Shown: in pieces, positions 25,152 to 37,242 of the stretch
Layout of the letters: each line of letters begins with the position of its first letter
How positions within the stretch are numbered: position 1 is the stretch's first letter
Source: Bacillota bacterium
Lineage (GTDB): Bacteria; Bacillota_I; Bacilli_A; RF39; UBA660
Length of the DNA stretch: 64,000 nucleotides
Direction of reading: 5' to 3'
NCBI GenBank assembly: GCA_015059495.1
Contig: SVAI01000001.1
Location: 861,811-925,810 of the forward strand
Notes under the pieces: generated by a model
Seen by the model: the letters and a program-made list of their open reading frames with translations, nothing else
Databases searched by the model: none
What the model was told of the DNA's origin: nothing
Translations under genes and position numbers: made by a program

Positions 25152-25433
25152 CTAATTATTACCATTTTCTTTCTTTTCTGCCTTTAGTCTAAGCAATCTA
25201 ACAACAAGGGCTGCAATACAAATCAAAATTATTATGTCAAGTAGTATACATACAGTACATAACTTTTGATTCTTTTCTTCATAATCTTCCTTAGTTAACT
25301 CTTGTTTTTCTTCTAATAAGACAGTGCTATATGATGTATTAGTATTACTAACTGGTAATGCTTTAACCATCATAGGCATAACAAGTAAAGCAATTAGAAA
25401 TAATCTGAAAAAATCCTTTTTAATTCTTTTCAT
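25152..25433 (-). CDS. Small secreted or membrane protein with signal peptide and C-terminal anchor
   Basis: 94 residues when started at the ATG at 25431-25433, which follows GAGGAGAGGA; the longer reading has no ribosome binding site. Signal peptide (about 1-25, ending VKALP), ~40 external residues, a membrane segment (about 59-80) and a basic tail. The segment carries a CTVC dithiol motif at its outer edge. This layout resembles sortase-sorted or phage-like miniature proteins, but the function is unknown. It lies ~80 bp upstream of the TasA-like gene, without an obvious terminator between them. Confidence 0.6.
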   Translation of the reverse strand: MKRIKKDFFRLFLIALLVMPMMVKALPVSNTNTSYSTVLLEEKQELTKEDYEEKNQKLCTVCILLDIIILICIAALVVRLLRLKAEKKENGNN

Positions 25434-25476
25434 ATATATCCTCTCCTCTATTATTAAAATCATTATAACATAAAAA

Positions 25477-25492
25477 AAGACCATATGGTCTT
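25477..25492 (-). terminator. Terminator of tsaB-rimI-tsaD operon
   Basis: A 16-bp perfect palindrome (AAGACCAT/ATGGTCTT) followed by TTTTT; the tsaD stop codon (25491-25493) begins within it. Confidence 0.8.
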
Positions 25493-26504
25493 AAAATTTA
25501 AAAATATTTCCAGTACTAATTCCGTTTAAATCAAATGATGCAAACTCACCACGTTTAAATAGTGGATAAGCAGCTGCACCAATCATCGCAGCGTTATCTG
25601 TACAATATAACATCTTTGGTATTGAAAGATTAATATTATACTTATCACATACTTTTGCTATTTCTTCTCTTAAATATGTATTAGCAGATACACCACCAGC
25701 AACAATCATGTTCTTTGGATTATATTTTTTAATAGCTAATTCTACTTTTCTAGTTAGTTCATCAACCGCAATAGTTTGAAATGAACAAGCTAAATCAGCT
25801 CTATTTATTTCATTACCTCTTTGTGTTTCATTATGTACTAAGTTAATGATAGATGATTTTAAACCACTAAAACTTAAGTTCAATGATTCATCATTCATAG
25901 GTATAGGTAACTTATATGTTGGTTGACCTTCCTTAGCTAGCTTTTCTATATTAGGTCCTCCAGGATATTTTAAATCTAATACTCTAGCTACTTTATCATA
26001 TGCTTCACCAATAGCATCATCTAAAGTTGATCCTAATATCTTAAAGTTATAATCATCCTCTAAATATATAATCTCAGTATGACCACCACTAACAACCAAA
26101 CCTAGTGAAGGAAATACTATATTATTATCTTCTAAATTATTAGCATAAATGTGACCAGCAATATGATTAACAGCTATTAATGGTTTATTATAAGTTAATG
26201 CTAATACTTTAGCAGCTTCAATACCAACAAGTAATGAACCTAAAAGTCCAGGAGTATATGTTACAGCAATAGCATCCATATCCTCAAATGTCATACCACT
26301 CTTTTTTATACAATCATCAATAACATAAGTGATAGCTTCAGTATGCATACGAGATGCTATTTCTGGAACTACTCCACCATAGTTTTCATGAGTTTTAATT
26401 TGAGTATTAATTGTTAAAGATACAACATCTTTACCATTTTTAATTATTGCAGCACTTGTTTCATCACAACTACTTTCAATAGCAAATATATACACGTCTT
26501 TCAC
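25491..26504 (-). CDS. tsaD: tRNA N6-adenosine threonylcarbamoyltransferase TsaD
   Basis: Catalytic subunit that transfers threonylcarbamoyl to A37 of ANN-decoding tRNAs. Full length at 337 residues. IESSCDETSAAI opens the ASKHA fold; HIAGHIYAN carries the metal-binding histidines; VVSGGHTEIIYL, LDDAIGEAYDKVAR and VAGGVSANTYLRE follow. It is the last gene of tsaB, rimI-like, tsaD; tsaE lies just upstream with its own terminator. So all TsaBDE partners are here, while TsaC is elsewhere. Confidence 0.98.
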   Translation of the reverse strand: MKDVYIFAIESSCDETSAAIIKNGKDVVSLTINTQIKTHENYGGVVPEIASRMHTEAITYVIDDCIKKSGMTFEDMDAIAVTYTPGLLGSLLVGIEAAKVLALTYNKPLIAVNHIAGHIYANNLEDNNIVFPSLGLVVSGGHTEIIYLEDDYNFKILGSTLDDAIGEAYDKVARVLDLKYPGGPNIEKLAKEGQPTYKLPIPMNDESLNLSFSGLKSSIINLVHNETQRGNEINRADLACSFQTIAVDELTRKVELAIKKYNPKNMIVAGGVSANTYLREEIAKVCDKYNINLSIPKMLYCTDNAAMIGAAAYPLFKRGEFASFDLNGISTGNIFKF

Positions 26505-26918
26505 TTATATCACCTTCTTCATTAAATATGCACTTTCATTTCCATAATATTTAGGTATTGTTCTTTTTATTTCAAAACCTAAATGCTCATAGAACTTAAC
26601 TGCATCATTACTTTCCCTAACTTCTAAAGTTAGTGCTTTTAAATCAAATCTTTTAATAACATAATAAATTAATTTAGTTCCTATCTTTTTATGTTGATAA
26701 AGTGGATCTACAACAATGTTAATAAGATCAGCTTCATCCACAGTTAAAACAATATGTATAAAACCTAATAACTTATTATCTTCAAAATAACCAAATACAT
26801 AATTATAAGGTTTATTTATAGTTTCCTCTAAATTAAATAAATAACTAAAATTACTATTTAATTTATAACCCAATCTATCATAATCTAATTTATAATCTAA
26901 ACTTAACTTATCAATCAT
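26505..26918 (-). CDS. GNAT N-acetyltransferase, RimI-like
   Basis: 137 residues of GNAT fold. The acetyl-CoA pyrophosphate loop is degenerate (YQHKKIGTKLI instead of Q/R-x-x-G-x-G/A); LTLEVRESNDAVKFYEHLGFEI is typical of RimI. RimI acetylates the N-terminus of ribosomal protein S18 in Enterobacteria; in Gram-positives the substrate is less clear, though its position between tsaB and tsaD is conserved. It overlaps tsaB by 4 bases and abuts tsaD directly. Confidence 0.88.
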   Translation of the reverse strand: MIDKLSLDYKLDYDRLGYKLNSNFSYLFNLEETINKPYNYVFGYFEDNKLLGFIHIVLTVDEADLINIVVDPLYQHKKIGTKLIYYVIKRFDLKALTLEVRESNDAVKFYEHLGFEIKRTIPKYYGNESAYLMKKVI

Positions 26919-27472
26919 TTTAATCCCTCAATATTTTTAACATATAATGGATTAACTTCATGAGCATTCTTAACTTCAAGTTTATTAATAAAGTTAATTA
27001 ATTTATTATCATCTAATTCAATATTATCAACAACTTTATTATCTTCTTTAAATACATTATATTCACTTAATTTATAATACTTAATATCACTTATTATTTC
27101 TTTATTATATTTACATACAAATGCACCATTATTTTCTAAAACACCTACATATGATTCACTATCTAAATTTAAACCTATTAAGTCTAATGATGTTAAACTA
27201 ACAATATCAATATTATTAGCATAAGCTAAAGTCTTAGCAATAGTAACACCAATTCTAGTACCAGTAAATGAACCTGGCCCAATGCATACTGCTATTTTAT
27301 TAATGTTACTAACTTTTAAGTTATTAACATCTAATAATTCTATTAATGTAGGCATAGTTTCTACACTAGTAGATTTAACTCCTCTTAATACTTTCTTATC
27401 CAATAATTCACTATCTCTATAAAGATATAATAAAATATCTTTATAATGAGTATCTATAAATAAAGTAATCAT
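26915..27472 (-). CDS. tsaB: tRNA threonylcarbamoyladenosine biosynthesis protein TsaB
   Basis: Scaffold partner of TsaD. About 185 residues, shorter than E. coli TsaB. TLFIDTHYKD opens the ASKHA fold, and IAVCIGPGSFTGTRIGVTIAKTLAY is the diagnostic block. The start is ATG at 27470-27472. An in-frame GTG nine bases earlier belongs to the GGAAGTGAT ribosome binding site. An extended -10 (TGG-TATAAT) ~35 bp upstream may drive tsaB-rimI-tsaD separately from tsaE. Confidence 0.95.
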   Translation of the reverse strand: MITLFIDTHYKDILLYLYRDSELLDKKVLRGVKSTSVETMPTLIELLDVNNLKVSNINKIAVCIGPGSFTGTRIGVTIAKTLAYANNIDIVSLTSLDLIGLNLDSESYVGVLENNGAFVCKYNKEIISDIKYYKLSEYNVFKEDNKVVDNIELDDNKLINFINKLEVKNAHEVNPLYVKNIEGLK

Positions 27473-27526
27473 AAGTATCACTTCCCTTTAAACACGAAGT
27501 ATTATACCACAATTTAATAAAAATAA

Positions 27527-27550
27527 AAATAGTGTTAAATAACACTATTT
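27527..27550 (-). terminator. Terminator of tsaE
   Basis: A 10-bp stem (AAATAGTGTT/AACACTATTT) with a 4-nt loop and a T-rich tail; the stop codon (27535-27537) spans stem and loop. Confidence 0.85.
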
Positions 27551-27990
27551 ACAATACTTACATATTTTTCACCATGTGGAACAAACTTTAATACTCTAGT
27601 TTCTTCATCAATAACCTTAAAGAATATATCAAGTCTATTTTCAGGTAATTTATCTTCGATAAGATCAGCCCATTCAATAATGCAAACACCATCTTTATCA
27701 AAGTAATCTTCAATACCAACACCTTCACTAGATTCATTTAATCTATAAACATCCATATGATATAAAGGAGCTTCTCCATCTAAATATTCTTTAACAATAT
27801 TAAATGTAGGACTAGTAATAGTACCTTCAATACCTAAACCAGTAGCAAAACCCTTAACAAACATAGTCTTACCAGATCCTAGTTCACCATAAAGGCAAAT
27901 TACCATTCCTGGAAATTTTTCTGATTCAATATTTTGAGCTATTTCTAAAGTCTCTTCCATTGAGTGTGTAGTTAATTTGTATTCATCCAT
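27535..27990 (-). CDS. tsaE: tRNA threonylcarbamoyladenosine biosynthesis ATPase TsaE
   Basis: P-loop ATPase that resets the TsaBD complex. About 151 residues. Walker A GELGSGKTMFVKGFATGLG is followed by SPTFNIVKEY and by HMDVYRL and CIIEWADLIEDKLPE. The start is ATG at 27988-27990, six bases after AGGTGAT, in which an in-frame GTG mimics a start. Own promoter and terminator; the neighbouring upstream gene is the solo 5S rRNA. Confidence 0.96.
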   Translation of the reverse strand: MDEYKLTTHSMEETLEIAQNIESEKFPGMVICLYGELGSGKTMFVKGFATGLGIEGTITSPTFNIVKEYLDGEAPLYHMDVYRLNESSEGVGIEDYFDKDGVCIIEWADLIEDKLPENRLDIFFKVIDEETRVLKFVPHGEKYVSIVNSVI

Positions 27991-28007
27991 TTTTATCACC
28001 TAAATTT

Positions 28008-28036
28008 AGTATATTAAATATTTATTATCTAATCAA
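28008..28036 (-). promoter_or_regulatory. Promoter of tsaE
   Basis: -35 TTGATT (28031-28036), 17-bp spacer, -10 TATACT (28008-28013). Confidence 0.6.
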
Positions 28037-28080
28037 TAAAATAATAATTAATTGACAAAAATTTAACAAATAAAAAAAGA

Positions 28081-28184
28081 TTTGCGACTACCTATTTTTG
28101 CTGTTACACTATCGTCGGCGTGCAAGTGCTTAACTTCTCTGTTCGGTATGGGAAGAGGTGTACCCACTTGGCAATAATCACAAA
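28081..28184 (-). rRNA. rrf: 5S ribosomal RNA, solo copy
   Basis: The conserved loop CCGAACAGAGAAGTTAAGC and closing helix TTTGTGA/TCGCAAA define the gene. It differs from the operon 5S copy at about four internal positions and in the terminal helix. The 3' end runs directly into a T-rich tract, which with the terminal helix may end transcription. It has its own promoter and lies beyond the rRNA operon terminator. Confidence 0.93.
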
Positions 28185-28192
28185 CCTCTAAT

Positions 28193-28221
28193 ATTAAACC
28201 AAATAATAATAAAATAGTCAA
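28193..28221 (-). promoter_or_regulatory. Promoter of the solo 5S rRNA gene
   Basis: -35 TTGACT (28216-28221), 17-bp spacer, -10 TTTAAT (28193-28198). The predicted start falls at or within a few bases of the 5S 5' end. Confidence 0.65.
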
Positions 28222-28245
28222 TACATAAACATCAAAAAATAAAAA

Positions 28246-28275
28246 AACTGTAATCTACAATCGTAAATTACAGTT
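28246..28275 (-). terminator. Terminator of the rRNA operon, between the two 5S genes
   Basis: A 13-bp stem with one mismatch or G-U pair (AACTGTAATTTAC/GTAGATTACAGTT) and a T-tract of seven. Confidence 0.9.
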
Positions 28276-28292
28276 ATTAAACCAAAAAAAAA

Positions 28293-28396
28293 TTGGCGAC
28301 TACCTATTTTTGCTATTACACTATCGTCGGCGTACAAGTGCTTAACTTCTCTGTTCGGTATGGGAAGAGGTGTATCCACTTGGCTATAATCACCAA
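28293..28396 (-). rRNA. rrf: 5S ribosomal RNA of the rRNA operon
   Basis: The same conserved core as the solo copy, with terminal helix TTGGTGA/TCGCCAA. It lies about 70 bp after the 23S 3' end and just before the operon terminator. Confidence 0.95.
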
Positions 28397-28432
28397 TAAA
28401 AGGATTTTGTCCTTTAAAAACATGATAATGCA

Positions 28433-28443
28433 CTCATTAAAAA
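28433..28443 (-). other. 23S rRNA processing stem, 3' arm
   Basis: TTTTTAATGAG on the minus strand is perfectly complementary to CTCATTAAAAA at 31415-31425, before the 23S 5' end. The closing stem brings both ends of pre-23S together for RNase III or Mini-III. The mrnC gene is in this window at 53597. Confidence 0.6.
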
Positions 28444-28465
28444 CTTTATATAGAACAATTAATTG

Positions 28466-31389
<2,924 letters not shown>

Positions 31390-31670
31390 ACCAATTGTTT
31401 TTTTTATCCTAAAATTTTTAATGAGCATTGAGAATCTTAATGTTATATATTAGGAAAGTAATATATAACTACTCAAACGATAATATTTTAATATTTAAAT
31501 TATTATCAGCATTATCAAGTTTTCAAAGAACAAAATCTGAGAGATTTCTTATTACTAAGATCTCTCAAAACCAAGTAAAACAAGTCATTATTGCAGTTTA
31601 CACCTAGATTCTTGCATTTATACCTTGAAGAATCATAAAGAAGAAGGTTTTTCTATTAAGTTAAACTCCA
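31390..31670 (-). other. 16S-23S internal transcribed spacer, no tRNA
   Basis: About 280 bp containing no cloverleaf for tRNA-Ile or tRNA-Ala. It holds a long hairpin (GAGAGAT/ATCTCTC region around 31540-31570). It also carries a TTCTTTGAAAACTT motif (31517-31530), which recurs upstream of 16S and resembles the boxA/antitermination region of Firmicutes rRNA operons. The 5' arm of the 23S processing stem is at 31415-31425. Confidence 0.75.
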
Positions 31671-33245
<1,575 letters not shown>

Positions 33246-33537
33246 AAGATTTATATAAAATAAATCAAATTTCTTCGTTTGTCCTAAACTACAAATTAAT
33301 TGACTTTTTTACTTAGTTTTCAAAGATCTTAATGCACTTTTTAATTGCTTTAATCAGCAGTGCATATGTAATATATCAAATCTAGAAATATAAGTCAACA
33401 CTTTTTTTAAAAAAATTTATTTTTTTTAATTTAGTGTCAAATATTTAACATTTCTATATATATTTGATATATGTTTGTGTTAGCTTTTTTTGCTAACACT
33501 TCTTAATAATACAACATATTTTTATTAAATGCAAGAA
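33246..33537 (-). promoter_or_regulatory. rRNA operon promoter and leader region
   Basis: The strongest promoter is -35 TTGACT (33393-33398), 17-bp spacer, -10 TATATT (33370-33375). It is preceded by A and T tracts that look like an UP element. The leader holds GATCTTTGAAAACT (33315-33328), matching the spacer motif. Farther upstream, at 33477-33499, a perfect 8-bp hairpin with a 7-A loop (minus strand) has no T-tract and no clear role. No protein gene is seen here. Confidence 0.8.
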
Positions 33538-33573
33538 AAAAATATCAAAAATTTAATTTTTTTTGATATTTTT
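33538..33573 (-). terminator. Terminator of ntdP
   Basis: A 13-bp A+T stem (AAAAATATCAAAA/TTTTGATATTTTT) followed by TTCTTG; the stop codon (33553-33555) is in the loop. Confidence 0.75.
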
Positions 33574-34086
33574 ATAAATTTCGTAATATTTCTCAATAAT
33601 TTCGGGCTTAAATGGGTCTTTTTTCTGCTTTTTTACCTCAATTAAGTTAGTTAATTCTCTTTTTAATATGGTATCTAACTCTTTTGGATACTCCATAATC
33701 TTAGAATGATACTTATATTCATTCCTATCAAGTACCCTAAATGAACCATCTGGGAATACTTTTAAATCTAAATCATAGTCAATATATTTAATTATTCCTT
33801 CTTCTATTATATATGGAGTAGCAATATTGCAATAATAAAATATACCTCTATTTTTAATTTGACCTATTATGTTATACCATTTATCTTTATAAAAGAATAA
33901 TATAGCAGGTTCATTTATTTGATGAGTTCTACCATCACTTTCATTTATCATAGTTTTGTCATTACCACAAACTATCATATCATCTTTTATATCAAGTACG
34001 GTTGCTTCACTTGATGTGTGATCTAACTTACCATTATGTTTATAACTATGTATGGCAAGTACATCTCCTACCTTTAAGTCTTTCAT
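33553..34086 (-). CDS. ntdP: Nucleoside tri-/diphosphate phosphatase, DUF402 (Ntdp/YgaC)
   Basis: 177 residues, almost co-linear with B. subtilis YgaC and staphylococcal Ntdp: IHSYKHNG near the start, NESDGRTHQINEPAILFFYKD, GIFYYCNIATP, then KYIDYDLDLKVFPDGSF and DTILKRELTNL. The family hydrolyses nucleoside tri- and diphosphates with a metal held by acidic residues in the DYDLD region, which are intact here. Own promoter and terminator. It is the first protein gene upstream of the rRNA operon. Confidence 0.93.
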   Translation of the reverse strand: MKDLKVGDVLAIHSYKHNGKLDHTSSEATVLDIKDDMIVCGNDKTMINESDGRTHQINEPAILFFYKDKWYNIIGQIKNRGIFYYCNIATPYIIEEGIIKYIDYDLDLKVFPDGSFRVLDRNEYKYHSKIMEYPKELDTILKRELTNLIEVKKQKKDPFKPEIIEKYYEIYKNIKKN

Positions 34087-34109
34087 TGTTAGTCCTTCTT
34101 TCGTTAACC

Positions 34110-34137
34110 ATTATAACATAATTATTTATAATTTCAA
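34110..34137 (-). promoter_or_regulatory. Promoter of ntdP
   Basis: -35 TTGAAA (34132-34137), 16-bp spacer, extended -10 TGT-TATAAT (34110-34115). The -35 starts within the T-tract of the ctpA terminator. Confidence 0.75.
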
Positions 34138-34141
34138 AAAA

Positions 34142-34169
34142 AGAAGTACTAGTTAACTAATACTTCTAT
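34142..34169 (-). terminator. Terminator of ctpA
   Basis: A near-perfect 26-bp palindrome (AGAAGTA...TACTTCT) plus seven T. The stop TAG (34149-34151) is in the stem. Confidence 0.9.
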
Positions 34170-35339
34170 TGCTTTCTTTAATTGAGTATCTACAATTGTA
34201 GTTTCATCTACTACTTCAATTTCAACTTCATAATCAGGTTTAATACCTTCACCATCTACACACTCACCATTTGGTCTTAACCATTTAGCAGTTGTATATT
34301 TAACCATTGAACCATCACTTAAGTTCTTTACTTGTTGAACTTTTCCTTTTCCATAAGTCTTTTGACCAACAATAGTTACACCATAACTATCTTTTAATGC
34401 ACCAGTTAATATTTCTGAAGCACTTGCAGTACCTTCATTAACTAATACTACTATATTATAGTTCTTATGTTCATCAGTCTCATCCTTAAACGATTCATAG
34501 CTATTCTTATTTTCTAAAGAATAAATAACTTTACCCTTTTCTAAAAATAATGATGCAGTATCAGTAGCAGCATTTAAATAACCACCACCATTACCTCTTA
34601 AATCTATAATAACAGAATCTATATTTTCTTTATCAAATTTATTTAATACTTGTTTAACTTGTTCTGCTAATGTTTGAGAGAATGTTTGAATTTGTAAATA
34701 GCCAATCTTTTTATCATTATATTCATCTATAGAATATGATATTGCTGGTTTATTTAATATTTTTACTTCTACAGTAATATCCTTTAATTCATCTCCTCTT
34801 AATATCTTAAGATTAACATTACCATTGCTTCCCTTTATTCTAGCTGTTAATTCAGTTAATTCTAATTCACTTACATCTTCATTATTTAATCCTACTATCT
34901 TATCACCTTTTAAGATACCAGCTGCCATAGCAGGAGAATTATCAAATACTTCTTCTATTTCTTTATTTTGATTTATTAATATACCTATACCATTATATGT
35001 ACCTGCTAACATATCATTTAAATTATTAGTAGCATCATCATCTAAATAAGTACTATATTTATCTCCTAAATAACTCATCATACCAGATATAGCACTGTTA
35101 ATAGCTTCACTCTTATCAACATTTTCATAATAACCACTTAATACATCAGCATATACATCTAGAAATTCTTTTACTTTATCATCTTGTAATAATTCAGCAT
35201 AAGTTATACCAGCTTCACTCTTAAAGTTATTCATAACAATTATGCCTGTTGCTATAGATGTAAATATTGCACTAACAACAATAATAACGATTACTTCAAC
35301 AATATTAAAACCAATTACTTTTTTATTTTGTTTCTGCAT
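34149..35339 (-). CDS. ctpA: S41 family C-terminal processing peptidase
   Basis: About 396 residues starting at the ATG at 35337-35339 after GAAGGTGA. Signal anchor (about 9-32), PDZ domain (GIGILINQNKEIEEVFDNSPA to ITVEV) and protease domain with catalytic Ser in EGTASASEIL and Lys in KTYGKGKVQ. The family cleaves exported proteins from the C-terminus at the outer membrane face. The peptidoglycan-binding C-terminal domain found in B. subtilis CtpB is absent. Monocistronic. Confidence 0.95.
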   Translation of the reverse strand: MQKQNKKVIGFNIVEVIVIIVVSAIFTSIATGIIVMNNFKSEAGITYAELLQDDKVKEFLDVYADVLSGYYENVDKSEAINSAISGMMSYLGDKYSTYLDDDATNNLNDMLAGTYNGIGILINQNKEIEEVFDNSPAMAAGILKGDKIVGLNNEDVSELELTELTARIKGSNGNVNLKILRGDELKDITVEVKILNKPAISYSIDEYNDKKIGYLQIQTFSQTLAEQVKQVLNKFDKENIDSVIIDLRGNGGGYLNAATDTASLFLEKGKVIYSLENKNSYESFKDETDEHKNYNIVVLVNEGTASASEILTGALKDSYGVTIVGQKTYGKGKVQQVKNLSDGSMVKYTTAKWLRPNGECVDGEGIKPDYEVEIEVVDETTIVDTQLKKAIEVLVN

Positions 35340-35362
35340 ATATTCACCTTCTATTCTATATA

Positions 35363-35391
35363 ATCTTATCATAAAAAAGAAAAAAAGTTAA
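35363..35391 (-). promoter_or_regulatory. Promoter of ctpA
   Basis: -35 TTAACT (35386-35391), 17-bp spacer, -10 TAAGAT (35363-35368). The -35 is in the 3' arm of the preceding terminator. Confidence 0.55.
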
Positions 35392-35406
35392 CTATTTGTT
35401 AACTTT
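35384..35406 (-). terminator. Terminator of the 35392-35883 gene
   Basis: A 9-bp stem (AAAGTTAAC/GTTAACTTT) with a 5-nt loop and T-tract. The stop TAG (35392-35394) spans loop and stem. Confidence 0.85.
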
Positions 35407-35883
35407 AATATTCCATGCCTTTTTAATCTTATCTACACTATTATAAGATTTAACAATCTTATGATCTTTAACTTCAATAACAGTTAAATCTCCAAATCTT
35501 AAATCTTCTAAATTCTCTGCAGTATAATTTGTATTATCTTTATCATAATATTTAGAATTTAAACTATTAGCTAAATCTACATAGTATAATGCTTTATCAT
35601 TAAATAAAGTATATTGAGATTTTAAATTCTCATATTCACTTACTTTAGCATCATCACTTTTATAAAGAATAACATAATAATTATCTTCTTTTCTATTTAA
35701 CATAGTACCAATAATTGCTTTACTAGTATCTACTTCTACTTCCTTAGTTTCAGTATCAGTATTAGTTTCTTCTTTCTTAACTACATTCTTAGTAAAGAAA
35801 TATAAACCAACAGCAACTAATATTACTATTAAAAATATTATTACAAAGTTTCTAACTGCTTTTTCTTCATCATTATAACTCAT
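35392..35883 (-). CDS. Membrane-anchored thioredoxin-fold-like protein without active-site cysteines
   Basis: 163 residues. One membrane segment (about 11-32) is followed by a linker and an external domain. The order DNYYVILYKSDDAKVSEYENLKSQY then KALYYVDLANSLNSKYY resembles the beta-alpha-beta start of thioredoxin-like bacteriocin accessory proteins, but where CxxC is expected there is SDDA. The C-terminal LRFGDLTVIEVKDHKIVKSY fits the last strands. The fold assignment is inference. Promoter upstream, terminator downstream. Confidence 0.65.
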   Translation of the reverse strand: MSYNDEEKAVRNFVIIFLIVILVAVGLYFFTKNVVKKEETNTDTETKEVEVDTSKAIIGTMLNRKEDNYYVILYKSDDAKVSEYENLKSQYTLFNDKALYYVDLANSLNSKYYDKDNTNYTAENLEDLRFGDLTVIEVKDHKIVKSYNSVDKIKKAWNIKVNK

Positions 35884-35904
35884 ATCTTCATCTCCATATA
35901 AAAT

Positions 35905-35933
35905 ATTATAGTAATAAATACTAAATATTTCAA
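35905..35933 (-). promoter_or_regulatory. Promoter of the 35392-35883 gene
   Basis: -35 TTGAAA (35928-35933), 17-bp spacer, -10 TATAAT (35905-35910), directly after the hairpin at the end of the preceding gene. Confidence 0.75.
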
Positions 35934-35952
35934 GATAAATACACTATTTACC
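35934..35952 (-). terminator. Weak terminator hairpin of the lipoprotein gene
   Basis: An 8-bp stem with one G-U pair (GGTAAATA/TATTTATC) and a 3-nt loop, containing the TAG stop, but only a short T-tract. Termination may be partial. Confidence 0.45.
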
Positions 35953-36942
35953 TGCTATAGTAACTAGAGTATTAGATAAAGATGAAGCTACACTTAATAA
36001 TTCACTAGTAGATAAATCATTACCTGCAATATAATAATCTATATTATCTAAAGTAAAATATATACTATTACCAGATAATGCACCTACATTACCATTTAAC
36101 ATAATAGGTTCACCATATACTGGTATAGTTTCAAATTCTTGACTTAACATTGTAGGTTCTTCTATTAAAACAAATTCTTTATTACCACTAAAAGTTAATA
36201 TATTTCTATTACCATTATCTATAGATATAGTCTCTTTAGATGATAGATATGTATCACTAGGAATATATAGAGGATATATTATCTCATTTAAGGGGTTTAA
36301 AACCCTATTATCAGCCTCTAAATTATGTTCTACATTATTTTCTACATTAAATAAATTATCGTCTAAATTAGCCTTTAAATCGATTGAAGAGACTACAAAC
36401 TTAATACGTAACTTATTATCTGAATTATATACTTCATTCTTAACTAAATTATTATTCTTATCAAAATATAACTTTTGATAAACTAAATCTTTATTATTAG
36501 GATAATTAACATCACTAGTTAATATATAGTAATCTTTATCTTCCATGTAATTCTTATTATCAGTATTAATTAAATCACTTAATATAGATGATAATATATA
36601 TGCTTGAGAACTATTATTAGGCCACTCACTTTGAAATTTAAAACTTTTATTTAATGATGGAGTTATAACATATACTTCATCTTTATTTTTAAGTATTATT
36701 TGTTCATGATTAGTAATAGTATTACTTAGTTTAACTTTATACATATCTTTCTTTTTATAAGATACCTCTACTAAATAATTATAACTATCCTCATCATTTA
36801 ATATTTCTAAACTACCTTTTAAAGTATATGATTTAGATGAATTAACATCATTTTCAAATTTTTTAATTAATTTATCTTCATTTGTTTTAGAACATGATGT
36901 TAATAACAAAAGACATATTAACATCATAAATATTCTTTTCAT
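35944..36942 (-). CDS. Lipoprotein, LolA/GerS-like
   Basis: 332 residues. The lipoprotein signal peptide has lipobox LLTSC, with lipidation at C17. The external domain starts KLIKKFENDVNSSKSYTLKGSLEI and continues with VSYKKKDMYKVKLSN and KDEVYVITPSLNKSFKF, the concave beta-sheet pattern of LolA/COG2834 and the clostridial GerS relatives. In Gram-positives such proteins are thought to bind lipids or support envelope processes; no specific role can be assigned. Divergent from the DUF378 gene. Confidence 0.8.
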   Translation of the reverse strand: MKRIFMMLICLLLLTSCSKTNEDKLIKKFENDVNSSKSYTLKGSLEILNDEDSYNYLVEVSYKKKDMYKVKLSNTITNHEQIILKNKDEVYVITPSLNKSFKFQSEWPNNSSQAYILSSILSDLINTDNKNYMEDKDYYILTSDVNYPNNKDLVYQKLYFDKNNNLVKNEVYNSDNKLRIKFVVSSIDLKANLDDNLFNVENNVEHNLEADNRVLNPLNEIIYPLYIPSDTYLSSKETISIDNGNRNILTFSGNKEFVLIEEPTMLSQEFETIPVYGEPIMLNGNVGALSGNSIYFTLDNIDYYIAGNDLSTSELLSVASSLSNTLVTIAGK

Positions 36943-37025
36943 ATAATTCCTCCTATAAAATTATATTTTTAATATGTATAATTATGTATTAAATGAACAT
37001 AATAATCATAAGAAAAGAGGTTATT

Positions 37026-37229
37026 ATGGAAACACTACAAAAGATTAGTTTAGTATTTACAATTATAGGTGGACTAAACTGGGGTTTAATTGGAGCATTT
37101 AATTTCAATTTAGTAACAACCCTATTTGGTGAATCTATGCTTACTAATATAGTTTATATAATTGTAGGTATATGTGCTCTAATTAATATAATGTTATTGT
37201 TTTATCACATACAAAAAGAACCTGAATAA
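37026..37229 (+). CDS. DUF378 small membrane protein
   Basis: 67 residues with two membrane segments (about 4-25 and 35-57). The hallmarks IGGLNWGLIGAFNFNLV and VYIIVGICALIN define DUF378. Its function is unknown. It starts at the ATG at 37026 behind AAAGAGG; an earlier in-frame ATG at 36993 has no ribosome binding site. It is convergent with cdaR, and their shared terminator lies in its last codons. Confidence 0.9.
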   Translation: METLQKISLVFTIIGGLNWGLIGAFNFNLVTTLFGESMLTNIVYIIVGICALINIMLLFYHIQKEPE

Positions 37230-37239
37230 TCAGGTTCTT
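37216..37239. terminator. Bidirectional terminator between DUF378 gene and cdaR
   Basis: A 10-bp stem (AAGAACCTGA/TCAGGTTCTT) with a 4-nt loop that contains the DUF378 stop TAA. T-tracts follow on both strands. For cdaR the hairpin lies just past its stop codon. Confidence 0.85.
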
Positions 37240-37242
37240 ATT

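Noticed and set aside
31390..31670. Possible tRNA-Ile/Ala in the 16S-23S spacer
   Set aside because: No TTCGA loop, CCA end or cloverleaf arms; only an A+T-rich hairpin and a boxA-like motif.
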